Shown: piece after piece, positions 24,715 through 33,310 of the stretch
Layout of the letters: every line of letters starts with the position of its first letter
Numbering within the stretch: the first letter of the stretch is position 1
DNA from: Streptomyces clavifer
GTDB lineage: Bacteria; Actinomycetota; Actinomycetes; Streptomycetales; Streptomycetaceae
Length of the DNA stretch: 64,000 nucleotides
Reading direction: 5' to 3'
Assembly (NCBI GenBank): GCA_014651175.1
Contig: BMWJ01000009.1
Span: forward strand, 1-64,000
Made by a program: the position numbers and the translations under genes
Notes under the pieces: generated by a model
Told to the model about the DNA's origin: nothing
Database searches by the model: none
What the model saw: only the letters and a program-made list of their open reading frames with translations

Positions 24715-26193
24715 TTACTTCACTCCGAGCAGCTGCTCGATCGGGTCGATGGCGAAGTACACCGCGAACAGTGCCGAGGTGCCCCACATCAGCCAGTGGA
24801 CCTCCCGGGCCTTGCCGAGGACCGTCCTGATCACGACGTAGGCCAGGAAGCCCGCCCCGATGCCGTTGGTGATCGAGTACGTGAAGGGCATCACGGCGAT
24901 CGTCAGGAACGCCGGGACGGCGATCTCGTACTTCTCCCAGTCGATGTGCCGGACCTGGGCCATCAGCAGGAAGCCGACCGCGATCAGGGCGGGTGCCGCG
25001 GCCTGGGCGGGGACGACGGTGGCGAGCGGGGTGAGGAAGAGCGCCACGGCGAAGAGTCCGCCGGTGACCAGGGAGGCGAAGCCCGTACGCGCGCCTTCGC
25101 CGACGCCCGCCGCTGACTCGATGTAGGAGGTGTTGGAGGAGGAGGACGCCGCGCCGCCCGCGACGGCCGCCGCCCCGTCGATCAGCAGGACCCGGCCGAG
25201 ATTCGGAACCTTGCCGTCCTCGTCGAGGAGGCCCGCCTCGTGGGAGACGCCGACGACGGTGCCCATCGTGTCGAAGAAGTCGCTGAGCAGCAGGGTGAAG
25301 ACCAGCAGCACGATCGTGACGACGCCCACCTGCTCGAACGCCCCGAAGAGGCTGAAGGAGCCGAGCAGGCCGAAGTCCGGGGCGGCCACGAGGTCGTCGG
25401 GGACGGTCGGGACGGTCAGGCCCCAGGCGGCGGGGGCGATGTCGGCGATCTCGTTGATGACGACCGCGACGACGGTCATCACGACGATGCTGATGAGGAT
25501 GGCGCCCTTCGTCCTGCGGGCCAGGAGCGCGACGGTGAGCAGCACTCCGAGGCAGAAGACCAGGACCGGCCAGCCGGACAGCTGTCCGGTGAGGCCCAGC
25601 TGGACGGGCACGGAGCCGGTCTCACCGGGGATGCGGGTGGCGAACCCCGCGTCGACGAAGCCGATGAAGGCGATGAAGAGACCGATGCCGACGCTGATCG
25701 CGTACTTCAGGGCCGGCGGGATGGCGTGCATGACGGCCTCGCGCAGCCCGGTGACCACCAGGACGCAGATCAGCAGCCCTTCGATGACGATGAGGCCCAT
25801 CGCGTCGGGCCAGCTCATCAGGGGTGCGATCTGGAACGCGACGACGGCGTTGAGGCCCAGCCCGGCGGCGATGGCGAGCGGCAGATTGCCTCCGAGGCCC
25901 ATGATGACCGTCATCACGGCGGCCACCAGGGCGGTGGCGGTGACGAGTTGGGGCCCGGACAGGTGGTTGCCGAACTTGTCCTCGGCCGAGCCGAGGATGA
26001 TCGGGTTGAGCACCAGGATGTAGGCCATCGTGAAGAAGGTGGCGAAGCCGCCGCGTATCTCACGTCCGAGGCTGGAGCCGCGGGCGCTGATCGAGAAGTA
26101 GCGGTCGACGGCGTTCCCCCCGGCCGGGGGCGGGGTCGCCGGGGACGGGGTGTCCTCGCTCTTGCTCAAGGTCGGTTCGGCTCTGTCCGGCAT
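24715..26193 (-). CDS. Purine permease, NCS2/AzgA family
   Basis: A 492-residue permease with about 12-14 helices. Family marks include the opening GREIRGGFATFFTMAYIL, the AIAAGLGLNAVVAF segment and SSSSNTSYIESAAGVG. AzgA-type proteins take up adenine, guanine or hypoxanthine with protons. GAGGAGTGTC precedes the ATG. The gene stands alone between a terminator and the divergent sigma factor unit. No purine riboswitch was recognised upstream. Confidence 0.92.
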   Translation of the reverse strand: MPDRAEPTLSKSEDTPSPATPPPAGGNAVDRYFSISARGSSLGREIRGGFATFFTMAYILVLNPIILGSAEDKFGNHLSGPQLVTATALVAAVMTVIMGLGGNLPLAIAAGLGLNAVVAFQIAPLMSWPDAMGLIVIEGLLICVLVVTGLREAVMHAIPPALKYAISVGIGLFIAFIGFVDAGFATRIPGETGSVPVQLGLTGQLSGWPVLVFCLGVLLTVALLARRTKGAILISIVVMTVVAVVINEIADIAPAAWGLTVPTVPDDLVAAPDFGLLGSFSLFGAFEQVGVVTIVLLVFTLLLSDFFDTMGTVVGVSHEAGLLDEDGKVPNLGRVLLIDGAAAVAGGAASSSSNTSYIESAAGVGEGARTGFASLVTGGLFAVALFLTPLATVVPAQAAAPALIAVGFLLMAQVRHIDWEKYEIAVPAFLTIAVMPFTYSITNGIGAGFLAYVVIRTVLGKAREVHWLMWGTSALFAVYFAIDPIEQLLGVK

Positions 26194-26342
26194 GACACTC
26201 CTCTGTGCGTGGGAACCCGCGACGGGTAGCTGGATTGTTCACCTGTCACAGGGGGTTCAGGTTTTCGCCGTGTTACGCCTTACTGGATACGCACCCGCGT
26301 CGAACCGCTTCCGGGGTGCGCGTTGGTACGCTCTCGTCCCCG

Positions 26343-26375
26343 CGAACGGGAGTGTGAACGTACACAGCCCGTTCG
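26343..26375. promoter_or_regulatory. Inverted repeat ahead of the sigma factor gene
   Basis: CGAACGGG (26343-26350) and CCCGTTCG (26368-26375) flank a 17-base centre that itself contains GTGTGAACGTACAC. It ends 25 bases before the ribosome site of the sigma gene, so it may be an operator or a leader hairpin. Confidence 0.4.
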
Positions 26376-26411
26376 AGTGTGCGGGGATCCACGTGCAGAG
26401 AGGAGGTACCC

Positions 26412-26984
26412 GTGGGCACAGTCGTGGACGATTCCGCTGCCGCCGAGTTCCATGCGTTCTTCGAGGCGCACTATGCCGAACTCGCGCGGCTGGCCTATCT
26501 CCTGACGGGCGAGGCGGACGCGGCGGACGACCTGGCTGCCGACGCGCTGATGGCGCTGTGGCACCGCTGGGACCGGGTGAGGGGTGCCGACCACCCGGTG
26601 GCGTACGCCAGGGGGGTCGTCGCCAACCTGGCCCGTACGCGCATCCGCAGCGCCGTGCGCGAGCGCCGCAGGATCGCGTTGTTCTGGGCGCCGCGCGGTG
26701 CCGGGGACGGGTACGCCGTGGACGACCCCGACGTGTCCGCGGTGGTGGACGTCCAGGACGCCCTGCGCCGGCTGCCGTTCCGCAAGCGGGCGTGTGTGGT
26801 GCTGCGTCATGCCTTCGACCTGTCCGAACGGGACACCGCACTCGTCCTGGGTGTATCTGTCGGTACGGTGAAGAGCCAGACCTCGCGCGGTGTGGCGGAA
26901 CTGCAACGGCTGCTCGGACCCGAGTCACCGGCCGCACGGGTACAGGTGGCGGTCGCGGCGCAGCGCACCGGAGGAAGGCACTGA
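26412..26984 (+). CDS. SigE-family ECF RNA polymerase sigma factor
   Basis: A 190-residue ECF-type sigma factor of the actinobacterial SigE-family subgroup. Region 2 is FHAFFEAHYAELARLAYLL through DALMALWHRW and region 4 is DALRRLPFRKRACVVL with [21 protein letters not shown] followed by a GTG start at 26412 fixes the start. Its stop overlaps the ATG of a single-pass membrane protein, the usual sigma/anti-sigma arrangement. Confidence 0.92.
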   Translation: MGTVVDDSAAAEFHAFFEAHYAELARLAYLLTGEADAADDLAADALMALWHRWDRVRGADHPVAYARGVVANLARTRIRSAVRERRRIALFWAPRGAGDGYAVDDPDVSAVVDVQDALRRLPFRKRACVVLRHAFDLSERDTALVLGVSVGTVKSQTSRGVAELQRLLGPESPAARVQVAVAAQRTGGRH

Positions 26985-27685
26985 TGGACGAGGACCTGCG
27001 TGAGCGGCTGCACACCGCCGCCGCTTCGCACCGCCCCGACCGGGAACGCATGCTGGCCCGGATCGAGCGCGGCATGGCCGAGGAGACTCCGGTCCGCGTC
27101 CCGCGCGCCCCACGCACCCCGAGGCCCTGGCTGCGGGTCGCGGGTGCCACGGCGGCGGTGTGCGGGGTGCTGGCGGCCGGTGCGTTCGCGGCCACCTCGG
27201 CGGGCCCCGGGGAGCCGGAGGGCGTGCGCGGGGTGGCGGCCCGGCCCTCCCCCGCCGCACAGGAGCCGGTCCGGGGCGGGGCACTGCCCGCCGAGAACGG
27301 CCCCCTGTGGTCCGACGGTTCGCTGGACCCCCACGGCAACAGGTTCTGGTCGCAGAGCAATGTGACGGTCAGGACCACCGAACCGCTCACCGCGCTCACC
27401 GTCGAGCTGCGGATCGCGCTGAACGGCCGGGTCAACACCACCGGGGCCTGGCGCTCCCTGTCCGAGAAGGACTTCAGGACGGCGGTCCGCGAGGAGGACG
27501 GTTACCTCGTCTACCGGTGGACGCTGAAGCCGGGGCGCAGGGTGCCCGTGGGCACGCACACCTTCGCGGGTCAGTACAACCACGCGGAGGGCGTCCGCGA
27601 CGCCGGGCGTGACGACTACACGGCACGGGCCCGTGCCGCCGGAGGACCGGCCGCGGTGGGCGGCGACTTCTCCGAGTCCCGCTGA
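26984..27685 (+). CDS. Single-pass membrane protein coupled to the sigma factor (putative anti-sigma)
   Basis: A 233-residue protein with a cytoplasmic N-terminal part (about 1-48), one transmembrane helix (about 50-72, LRVAGATAAVCGVLAAGAF) and an extracytoplasmic domain. No zinc-anti-sigma H-x3-C-x2-C motif is present. The TGATG overlap with the sigma gene and GAGGAAGG ribosome site indicate coupled synthesis, so an anti-sigma or accessory sensor role is inferred only from position. Confidence 0.75.
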   Translation: MDEDLRERLHTAAASHRPDRERMLARIERGMAEETPVRVPRAPRTPRPWLRVAGATAAVCGVLAAGAFAATSAGPGEPEGVRGVAARPSPAAQEPVRGGALPAENGPLWSDGSLDPHGNRFWSQSNVTVRTTEPLTALTVELRIALNGRVNTTGAWRSLSEKDFRTAVREEDGYLVYRWTLKPGRRVPVGTHTFAGQYNHAEGVRDAGRDDYTARARAAGGPAAVGGDFSESR

Positions 27686-27792
27686 GCACGGGGCGGGTGA
27701 AAAAAGATCCGGAGGAGCGGCAACCCTTCCGGGGGGTGGCGGCGACCAAGAGGCGAAACACTCCCCCGCCCCCTAGGAACGGAAGACCGAAC

Positions 27793-28635
27793 ATGACGGA
27801 ACGAGCCGCACTCCGGCCCAGCCACCGCCGCCGCCCCGGCCGCCGCCGTATGGCCGCGGCGCTGACCGCGGCGCTGGGTCTCACCGGCGCGGCCCTGGCC
27901 ACCAACGTGATGCTCCAGCCGGCCGGCGCGGCCGCCGCCGCGGTGCCCGCGTGGCCCACGGCCAAGGGCAGCCAGGCCGTCTCGTCGACCATCGAGGTCT
28001 CGGGCACGTACGACGGCGGGCTGAAGCGCTTCTACGGGAGCGGCGACCTCGGCGACGGCGGCCAGGACGAGGGCCAGGACCCGATCTTCAAGCTGAAGGA
28101 CGGGGCGACGCTCAAGAACGTCGTCCTCGGATCGCCCGCCGCGGACGGCATCCACTGCTCCGGCAGCTGCACGCTGCAGAACGTCTGGTGGGAGGACGTC
28201 GGCGAGGACGCCGCGTCCTTCAAGGGCACGTCGACCGGCTCCGTGTACACGGTGTACGGCGGTGGCGCCCGGAAGGCCTCCGACAAGGTCTTCCAGTTCA
28301 ACGGGGCCGGCAAGCTGGTCATCACGAAGTTCCAGGTCTCGGACTTCGGCAAGCTCGTCCGCTCCTGCGGCAACTGCTCCAAGCAGTACAAGCGCGAGAT
28401 CATCGTCAACGACGTGGACGTGACGGCACCGGGCAAGTCCCTGGTCGGCATCAACACCAACTACGGGGACACGGCCGCGCTGCGCTCGGTCCGCATCCAC
28501 GGCGACAGCAGCAAGAAGATCAAGCCCTGTGTCCGCTACACGGGCAACAGCACGGGCGCCGAGCCGAAGGAGACCGGCAGCGGCCCGGACGGCACGTACT
28601 GCCGCTACACCGCGTCGGACCTCAGCTACGGCTAG
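27793..28635 (+). CDS. Secreted pectate lyase, PL3
   Basis: A 280-residue exported lyase of family PL3. A long basic signal peptide (1 to about 49, ending AGAAAAA) precedes a compact parallel beta-helix with the family stretches DPIFKLKDGATLKNV, ADGIHC and WWEDVGEDAASFKG, and a cysteine-rich part with C-x3-C and C-x2-C pairs. The basic R/K residues typical of the active site are in GGARKASDKVFQFNG. PL3 enzymes need calcium and alkaline pH and act on low-methyl pectin. It shares its last bases with the convergent hydrolase gene. Confidence 0.92.
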   Translation: MTERAALRPSHRRRPGRRRMAAALTAALGLTGAALATNVMLQPAGAAAAAVPAWPTAKGSQAVSSTIEVSGTYDGGLKRFYGSGDLGDGGQDEGQDPIFKLKDGATLKNVVLGSPAADGIHCSGSCTLQNVWWEDVGEDAASFKGTSTGSVYTVYGGGARKASDKVFQFNGAGKLVITKFQVSDFGKLVRSCGNCSKQYKREIIVNDVDVTAPGKSLVGINTNYGDTAALRSVRIHGDSSKKIKPCVRYTGNSTGAEPKETGSGPDGTYCRYTASDLSYG

Positions 28636-29759
28636 GAGCGCGGCAGTCGAGGCGCCCCCGCCGGGCTGGTCCCGGCGGGGGCGCCGAGCCATGTGTCCAG
28701 CCACGCGTACACGGCGTCCTGCATGTCCGCCGTGAAGACGTGGCCGTGTTCCGGCCACACGGTGGTGGTGAGCCGGCCGCCCGCTCCCTGCTCGTCCCAC
28801 ACGGCACGCATCTTCGCGAAGGCGCCCGCCACCCCGGCCGCCGGGAACAGCGGGTCCTGTCCGCCCGCGTGGAACAGGGCGGGTTTCGGGGCGGCGAGGG
28901 ACGCCACGTCCGGGATGTCGAGGTGCCGGTGGAGTCCCGGGTGGAGCGTGAAGTACGCGGATTGGCCGCGCAGAGTGTTGTTGCCCGGGACCAGCATGTC
29001 CTTGAGGCCCGTCATCCAGCAGACGGCGGCGGCGGCCCGGATGTCGTCGGAGAGGGCGGACAGCTGCCAGGCGCGGTAGGCCCCCATGGAGAACCCCAGG
29101 GCCCCGACCCGGTCTTCGTCGACCTGGGGCAGGGAGGCGAGGAAGGCCGCGGCCCGGATGTCCTCCTGGGCTGTGAGTCCGGCCAGCGAGGTGCCCAGCT
29201 GGAGGAGGTTGGCGGCCAGGGCCTGCTGGTCCGCGTAGGCGAGCGGTCCCCTGTCGCCCCAGCCCAGGGTGTCCACGGCGAGCACGGCATAGCCGCGGGC
29301 GGCCAGTTCGTCGCCCACGAAGCGGCCGCCGTAGTAGGCGTCGGCCCACGCGGTGGCGCGCGGGAGCCGGGCGGGGTCGGCCCAGGGGCGTACGACCTTC
29401 TCCCGGCCGATGGAGAATTCGGACCCGTGGTCGTGCAGCAGCAGCACCGCGGGGAAGGGCCCCGTGCCGTGCGGCAGCAGCAGCGAGCCGCGGGCCCGCG
29501 CGTACCGGCTGAGGGCGAACTCCACGGTGCGCCCGGAGAACGGGCCGGCCGGGCGTTCGTCGCGGACCGTCGGGGCGAAGGGCCCGGGGCCGGGACCCGG
29601 GGGCCGCAGCAGTGCCTCCGCGGCCCTGGCGCGCGCCTCGGCGCGCCAGGCCGGGAAGTCCCGCGTCCTGGAGTTCTCCCGGGCGAGCGGGAAGGTCAGC
29701 CCGTCCTTGAGCTGCTCGTAGAACGCGGGAAGCACCCGTTCCGTGATGCCGTCGCTCAC
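28632..29759 (-). CDS. Alpha/beta hydrolase coupled to pectinesterase (putative pectin acetyl esterase)
   Basis: A 375-residue hydrolase without a signal peptide, related to the acetyl-xylan-esterase/dienelactone-hydrolase-like group. The triad is S224 in GFSMGAYRAW, D302 in AGGQDPLF and H338 or H340 in WPEHGHVF. It starts with a GTG overlapping the pectinesterase stop, so the two are made together. By position it may remove acetyl or other esters from imported oligosaccharides; the substrate is not shown. Its TAG stop is on the same CTAG as the stop of the convergent PL3 gene, and a terminator hairpin lies inside its 3' end. Confidence 0.82.
   Translation of the reverse strand: MSDGITERVLPAFYEQLKDGLTFPLARENSRTRDFPAWRAEARARAAEALLRPPGPGPGPFAPTVRDERPAGPFSGRTVEFALSRYARARGSLLLPHGTGPFPAVLLLHDHGSEFSIGREKVVRPWADPARLPRATAWADAYYGGRFVGDELAARGYAVLAVDTLGWGDRGPLAYADQQALAANLLQLGTSLAGLTAQEDIRAAAFLASLPQVDEDRVGALGFSMGAYRAWQLSALSDDIRAAAAVCWMTGLKDMLVPGNNTLRGQSAYFTLHPGLHRHLDIPDVASLAAPKPALFHAGGQDPLFPAAGVAGAFAKMRAVWDEQGAGGRLTTTVWPEHGHVFTADMQDAVYAWLDTWLGAPAGTSPAGAPRLPRS
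28651..28685. terminator. Terminator inside the 3' end of the hydrolase gene
   Basis: A perfect 15-bp stem (28651-28665 with 28671-28685) with a 5-nt loop stands 16 bases beyond the PL3 stop. It therefore ends PL3 transcription while coding for the last residues of the opposing hydrolase. Confidence 0.75.
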
Positions 29760-30859
29760 GCGTACGGGCGCCAGTCGCCGAGGTAGGCGCCAGGGGTGTG
29801 CGAGCGGGCCTCGGACGCGCTCAGCTGGGGGCGTTCGGCGGGGACGGTGACGCGCGCGCCGGGGCCGGTGTTGCGGTACTCGGCGAAGCGCTGCTCCTGC
29901 CACGGGAAGCCCGACGACATGGTGGCGTACGGCGTGACCGCGTCGATGCCCGCGCCGAGCCGGCTGTCGCGGACGGTGAGCATCGGACGCGCGGTGAGGT
30001 CCGAGGAGGGAACCCAGGGGCGGGCCAGCTTGTAGTACCCGTCGGGGGCGGTGCTGGTGACGCGGGAGCGCAGGACCAGGTAGCCGTGCGGGTTGGCGCC
30101 GGCGGTGCTGGGTGCGAAGACGAAGCCGTACGGGGCGGAGACCGGGCCGCTGCGGGTGAGGGCGCGGAAGTGGCAGCGGTCGTAGACGGCGGTGGCGCGG
30201 CCGAAGACGAAGTCGACGTCGCCCTCCACGTAGCAGTCGCGGTAGTACTGGCGGGCGAAGACGGTGAGCGCGGGGGAGTCGGCGTACAGGGTGTCCTGGT
30301 GGCCGAGGAAGCGGCAGCCGTAGAACGCCGAGCGGTCGCCCTGGACCTTGATCGCGACGGCCTGGGTGCCGGTGTACTCGGGGTTGTCGGAGCGCAGCCA
30401 GTCGTTGGCGAAGGTCAGGTCGTGTGCGGTGAAGCCGGCGGCCTGGACGGTGACGGAGGCCGAGCCGCTGGTGCCGTAGGTGCCGGAGCCGTCGGGCCTG
30501 GGGGTGCCGGCCGCGCGGTTGTGGACGATGACGGTGTCGCGCGGGTCGCCGCTCGCACCGATCAGGGTGAGCCCGGTCCGGGCGGCGGCCACGGTGACCG
30601 CGCCGCGGTAGGTGCCCGGGGCGAGCACCAGGGTGTGGCCTGTGCCGGTGGCGGCGTCGACGGCGGACTGCACGTCGGGGTGGTCGCCCCGGCCGTGCGG
30701 GTCGACGTACAGCGTCAGGGGGTCGAGGCGGCGGGCCGGTGAGCCGTAGCGGCCGAAGGGCCGGGGGCGTGAGGGGTGTGCGTGTGCGGCGGGGGCGCCG
30801 AGGGTGAGGACGGCGGTCCCGCCCGCGAGCAGGGACAGGGCACTGCGTCGGCTGAGCAT
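29756..30859 (-). CDS. Secreted pectin methylesterase, CE8
   Basis: A 367-residue exported enzyme that removes methyl groups from pectin so pectate lyases can act. The N-terminus SRRSALSLLAGG with AAHAHP looks like a twin-arginine signal. Catalytic features are all present: GHQDTLYA (D189), GDVDFVFG (D214/D216) and the R280-P-W motif in LARPW. AAGGAG precedes the ATG. It is the first gene of a pair with the alpha/beta hydrolase and lies downstream of PL1, CE12 and the binding-protein gene on the same strand. Confidence 0.94.
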   Translation of the reverse strand: MLSRRSALSLLAGGTAVLTLGAPAAHAHPSRPRPFGRYGSPARRLDPLTLYVDPHGRGDHPDVQSAVDAATGTGHTLVLAPGTYRGAVTVAAARTGLTLIGASGDPRDTVIVHNRAAGTPRPDGSGTYGTSGSASVTVQAAGFTAHDLTFANDWLRSDNPEYTGTQAVAIKVQGDRSAFYGCRFLGHQDTLYADSPALTVFARQYYRDCYVEGDVDFVFGRATAVYDRCHFRALTRSGPVSAPYGFVFAPSTAGANPHGYLVLRSRVTSTAPDGYYKLARPWVPSSDLTARPMLTVRDSRLGAGIDAVTPYATMSSGFPWQEQRFAEYRNTGPGARVTVPAERPQLSASEARSHTPGAYLGDWRPYA

Positions 30860-30888
30860 GGCGGTACTCCTTCGCGGGGGCGGGAGGG

Positions 30889-30941
30889 GGCCGGAGCGGC
30901 GCTCTCCGGGGTGGTGGAGAGTGTGCGGTGCCGCTCCGGCC
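30889..30941 (-). terminator. Nested hairpin between PL1 and pectinesterase genes
   Basis: A 12-bp outer stem (30889-30900 with 30930-30941) with a second 6-bp stem inside (30902-30907 with 30916-30921). It follows the PL1 stop on the minus strand and precedes the pectinesterase start by about 30 bases, so it can end or attenuate transcription between them. Confidence 0.6.
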
Positions 30942-30958
30942 GGTTCAGGTGCGCGTCC

Positions 30959-32290
30959 TCAGCGGCCCGGTGCCTTGCCGGCGCCGGCCTTGAGGGCGAC
31001 GAGCACGGGGACGACCAGCGGGTGGTCGACCCTGGTGCGCAGTTCCGGTGTCCACCCGGCGCCCTCGGTGAGCTGCTCGGTGGGCACGCCCGCGTTGTGC
31101 ACGGCGATCAGGTCGGTCTTCCGCCCGTTGACGTAGTTGTTCTCAGCCGTGAGGGAGGACTCGGACCACTTCTTGAGGAGGGTCGCCCGGTCCAGGCCGG
31201 CGGGCACGGTGAACGCGTTGTGCTCCGCGACGAGCTTGGACTCCGCGCCGATGCCGTACGTGTAGCCGTAGGCGCTGCCCCGGGTGGCGACGAAGTGGTT
31301 GTTGTACGAGTCGACCTGGCCGAAGCGGACGCGGGGGGCGCGCTCCTTCACGTCCTTGAAGAGGTTGTGGTGCAGGGTGACGCGGAGCTTGCCGCGGTCG
31401 CTCGCCCCGGCGCCGTCGCTGTTGCCGATGAGCATGGTCTTGTCGTGGTCCTTGAGGACGTTGTACGAGACGGTGACCAGGTCGGCGCCGCGCACGATGT
31501 CGAAGAGGCCGTCGTGCTGCTGGTAGATCTGCCCGAAGTAGTGGGGCTGGCCGGCGTCGGGGCGGTCGCCGTCGCTGAAGGTGTTGTGGTCGACCCAGAC
31601 GTGACGGGAGCCGTAGACGACGAGGTTGTCGTACTCGGAGTTCCAGGCGCCCTCGTCCCCGTCGGTGGGGTCCCACTGGGGGAAGCAGTCGTAGGTGTCC
31701 TTGAAGGAGATGTTGCGGACGATGACGTTGGAGACGTTCTTCACCTGGAGGCTGGCGCCGATGATGGTGGCGTCCTTGCCGACGCCGACGAGCGTGGTGT
31801 TGGACGGCACGTTCACGTTGACCGCGGCGGCCTGCAGCTTCGCGGAGGCCGCGCGGGCGTCCTCCAGGGGGCCGGACGGGACCTCGTCCCTGCCCCAGAC
31901 CTCGGGGTCGTAGGCGGCGAGGTAGTTCTCCAGGGTGTAGCCGCCCTGCTGGTACGCCTCGCAGCCGATCGGGGTGCCGTTGACGTCGGAGTTGCCGTGG
32001 ACGGTGCCGGCGATCCTGACGATCTTCGGCGCGTCGCCGGCGTCCTTGAAGGCGGCGATCAGCTCGGCCCGGTTGGTGACGGTGTAGACGTGCTCGGGCG
32101 CGGCCTGCGAGCCGCCCGTGGTGGACCCCTCGGCCGCGGCCCAGCCGTCGCCCGCGGGAAGGACGGCTCTCTCGATCCCGTTGCCGTGGCGCGGCGGGGC
32201 CGCCTGGGCGGGGACGCTCACGGCGAGGGCCACCGAGGCGCAGCCCATCACCACGGCGATGGCGCGGACGTGACGCATGCGTGCGGGCAT
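30959..32290 (-). CDS. Secreted pectate lyase, PL1 (long form)
   Basis: A 443-residue exported lyase. The signal peptide runs to about residue 30 (SVPAQAA). The beta-helix contains VWVDHNTFSDG, GLFDIVRGAD and the R317-A-P-R-V-R322 motif carrying the catalytic arginine. A long insert (about residues 104-160) rich in Y/Q/D distinguishes it from the PL1 enzyme at 18103. The ATG at 32290 is used because AAGGATT lies just upstream; a second ATG four codons in is possible. It follows the CE12 gene by 63 bases with no terminator, so co-transcription is likely. Confidence 0.93.
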   Translation of the reverse strand: MPARMRHVRAIAVVMGCASVALAVSVPAQAAPPRHGNGIERAVLPAGDGWAAAEGSTTGGSQAAPEHVYTVTNRAELIAAFKDAGDAPKIVRIAGTVHGNSDVNGTPIGCEAYQQGGYTLENYLAAYDPEVWGRDEVPSGPLEDARAASAKLQAAAVNVNVPSNTTLVGVGKDATIIGASLQVKNVSNVIVRNISFKDTYDCFPQWDPTDGDEGAWNSEYDNLVVYGSRHVWVDHNTFSDGDRPDAGQPHYFGQIYQQHDGLFDIVRGADLVTVSYNVLKDHDKTMLIGNSDGAGASDRGKLRVTLHHNLFKDVKERAPRVRFGQVDSYNNHFVATRGSAYGYTYGIGAESKLVAEHNAFTVPAGLDRATLLKKWSESSLTAENNYVNGRKTDLIAVHNAGVPTEQLTEGAGWTPELRTRVDHPLVVPVLVALKAGAGKAPGR

Positions 32291-32353
32291 GGCGAATCCT
32301 TAACTGTCGTACGGAGGAGGAAGGAAGGGTGGTGCGCGTCGGACGGGTGGGCC

Positions 32354-33181
32354 TCAGACCGGCTGCGGCCAGGTGATCCACTCGGTGGGGACCCGGGTGT
32401 CGAGCCGGCGTACGTCACGCGGGGTGAGGACACGGCCGTCCAGCAGGGCCCGGGCGGTCGTCCGGGCCACGTCGACGGCGCCCGCCGGCCTGAAGTGGGT
32501 GTTGTCCTGCTTGCCGTCGGGGTAGTTGGGCGACTGACCGGGCTCGAGCCAGTTGAAGTACGCCTCGGTGCCGTCCGGGCCGAGCTCCTGCCAGCGGGCG
32601 AGCGAGAGGGCCTGGACGTCGAGCAGGGGTACGCCCTCCTCGACGGCCAGGGCGGCCATCGCGGCGGGGTACTCACCGTGGGTGGGCTTCGCCGTGCCGT
32701 CGGCGGCGAACCGGCGGCGCTCGACGGAGGTGACCAGTACGGGCTCCGCCCGCCGGCCGCGGGCGCCCTCGACGTACTGGCGGAGGTACTCCTGGTAGGT
32801 GGTGTAGGGGTCGGTGCCGCGGGCCGGGTCCTCGGTCTTCTCGTCGTTGTGACCGAACTGGATGACGAGCAGGTCGCCGGGGCGGACTCCCCCAAGGAGT
32901 GCGGTGAGGCGTCCTTCGTCGATGAAGCTCTTGGAACTCCGGCCGTTCACCGCGTGGTTGGCGACGGAGAGGTGGTGGCCGAGGAAGAAGGGCAGGGCCA
33001 TGCCCCAGCCGGTCTCGGGCGCGGCGTCGGAGTACTTCTGGGCGGCCGTGGAGTCGCCCGCGATGTGCAGGGTCCGCGGCCGGGGCCTGCCCCCGCCGCC
33101 GTGGGCGACCGCGGGGGTGGCGGAGAGTGCGAGGGGCAGCGCGGCGAGCGCGGCCGCCGTCTGTCTGCGGGTGAGTGACAC
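32354..33181 (-). CDS. Secreted GDSL acetylesterase, CE12 (rhamnogalacturonan acetylesterase)
   Basis: A 275-residue SGNH hydrolase that deacetylates the rhamnogalacturonan backbone. Signal peptide to about residue 26 (LTRRQTAAAL...PAVAHG, twin-arginine-like). Blocks are present in order: S44 in AGDSTAAQKY, G80 in AVNGRSSKSF, N112 in QFGHNDE, and the D/H pair in DNTHFRPAG. The GTG at 33181 begins a normal signal peptide; an ATG at 33208 would add nine residues. It lies between the binding-protein gene and PL1 on the same strand. Confidence 0.92.
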   Translation of the reverse strand: MSLTRRQTAAALAALPLALSATPAVAHGGGGRPRPRTLHIAGDSTAAQKYSDAAPETGWGMALPFFLGHHLSVANHAVNGRSSKSFIDEGRLTALLGGVRPGDLLVIQFGHNDEKTEDPARGTDPYTTYQEYLRQYVEGARGRRAEPVLVTSVERRRFAADGTAKPTHGEYPAAMAALAVEEGVPLLDVQALSLARWQELGPDGTEAYFNWLEPGQSPNYPDGKQDNTHFRPAGAVDVARTTARALLDGRVLTPRDVRRLDTRVPTEWITWPQPV

Positions 33182-33232
33182 AGGGGGACTGCCTCTCTCG
33201 AAGGACATGCAGAACTGATGTGCACGAGGAGA

Positions 33233-33273
33233 GGGACCGGCGGCGGAGCGCGACCCGGACCGCCGCCGGTCCC
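33233..33273 (-). terminator. Terminator after the binding-protein gene
   Basis: A 14-bp perfect stem (33233-33246 with 33260-33273) with a 13-nt loop lies between the solute-binding protein stop and the CE12 start. It would favour high levels of binding-protein mRNA over downstream genes. Confidence 0.7.
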
Positions 33274-33310
33274 CGGTCACCGGGGGTTCCGGCCGTCTGA
33301 GACGGTCGGG

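Noticed and set aside
24715-26411. Purine riboswitch ahead of the permease gene
   Set aside because: The leader lacks the three-way junction pattern with the conserved loops and is very short before a strong ribosome site.
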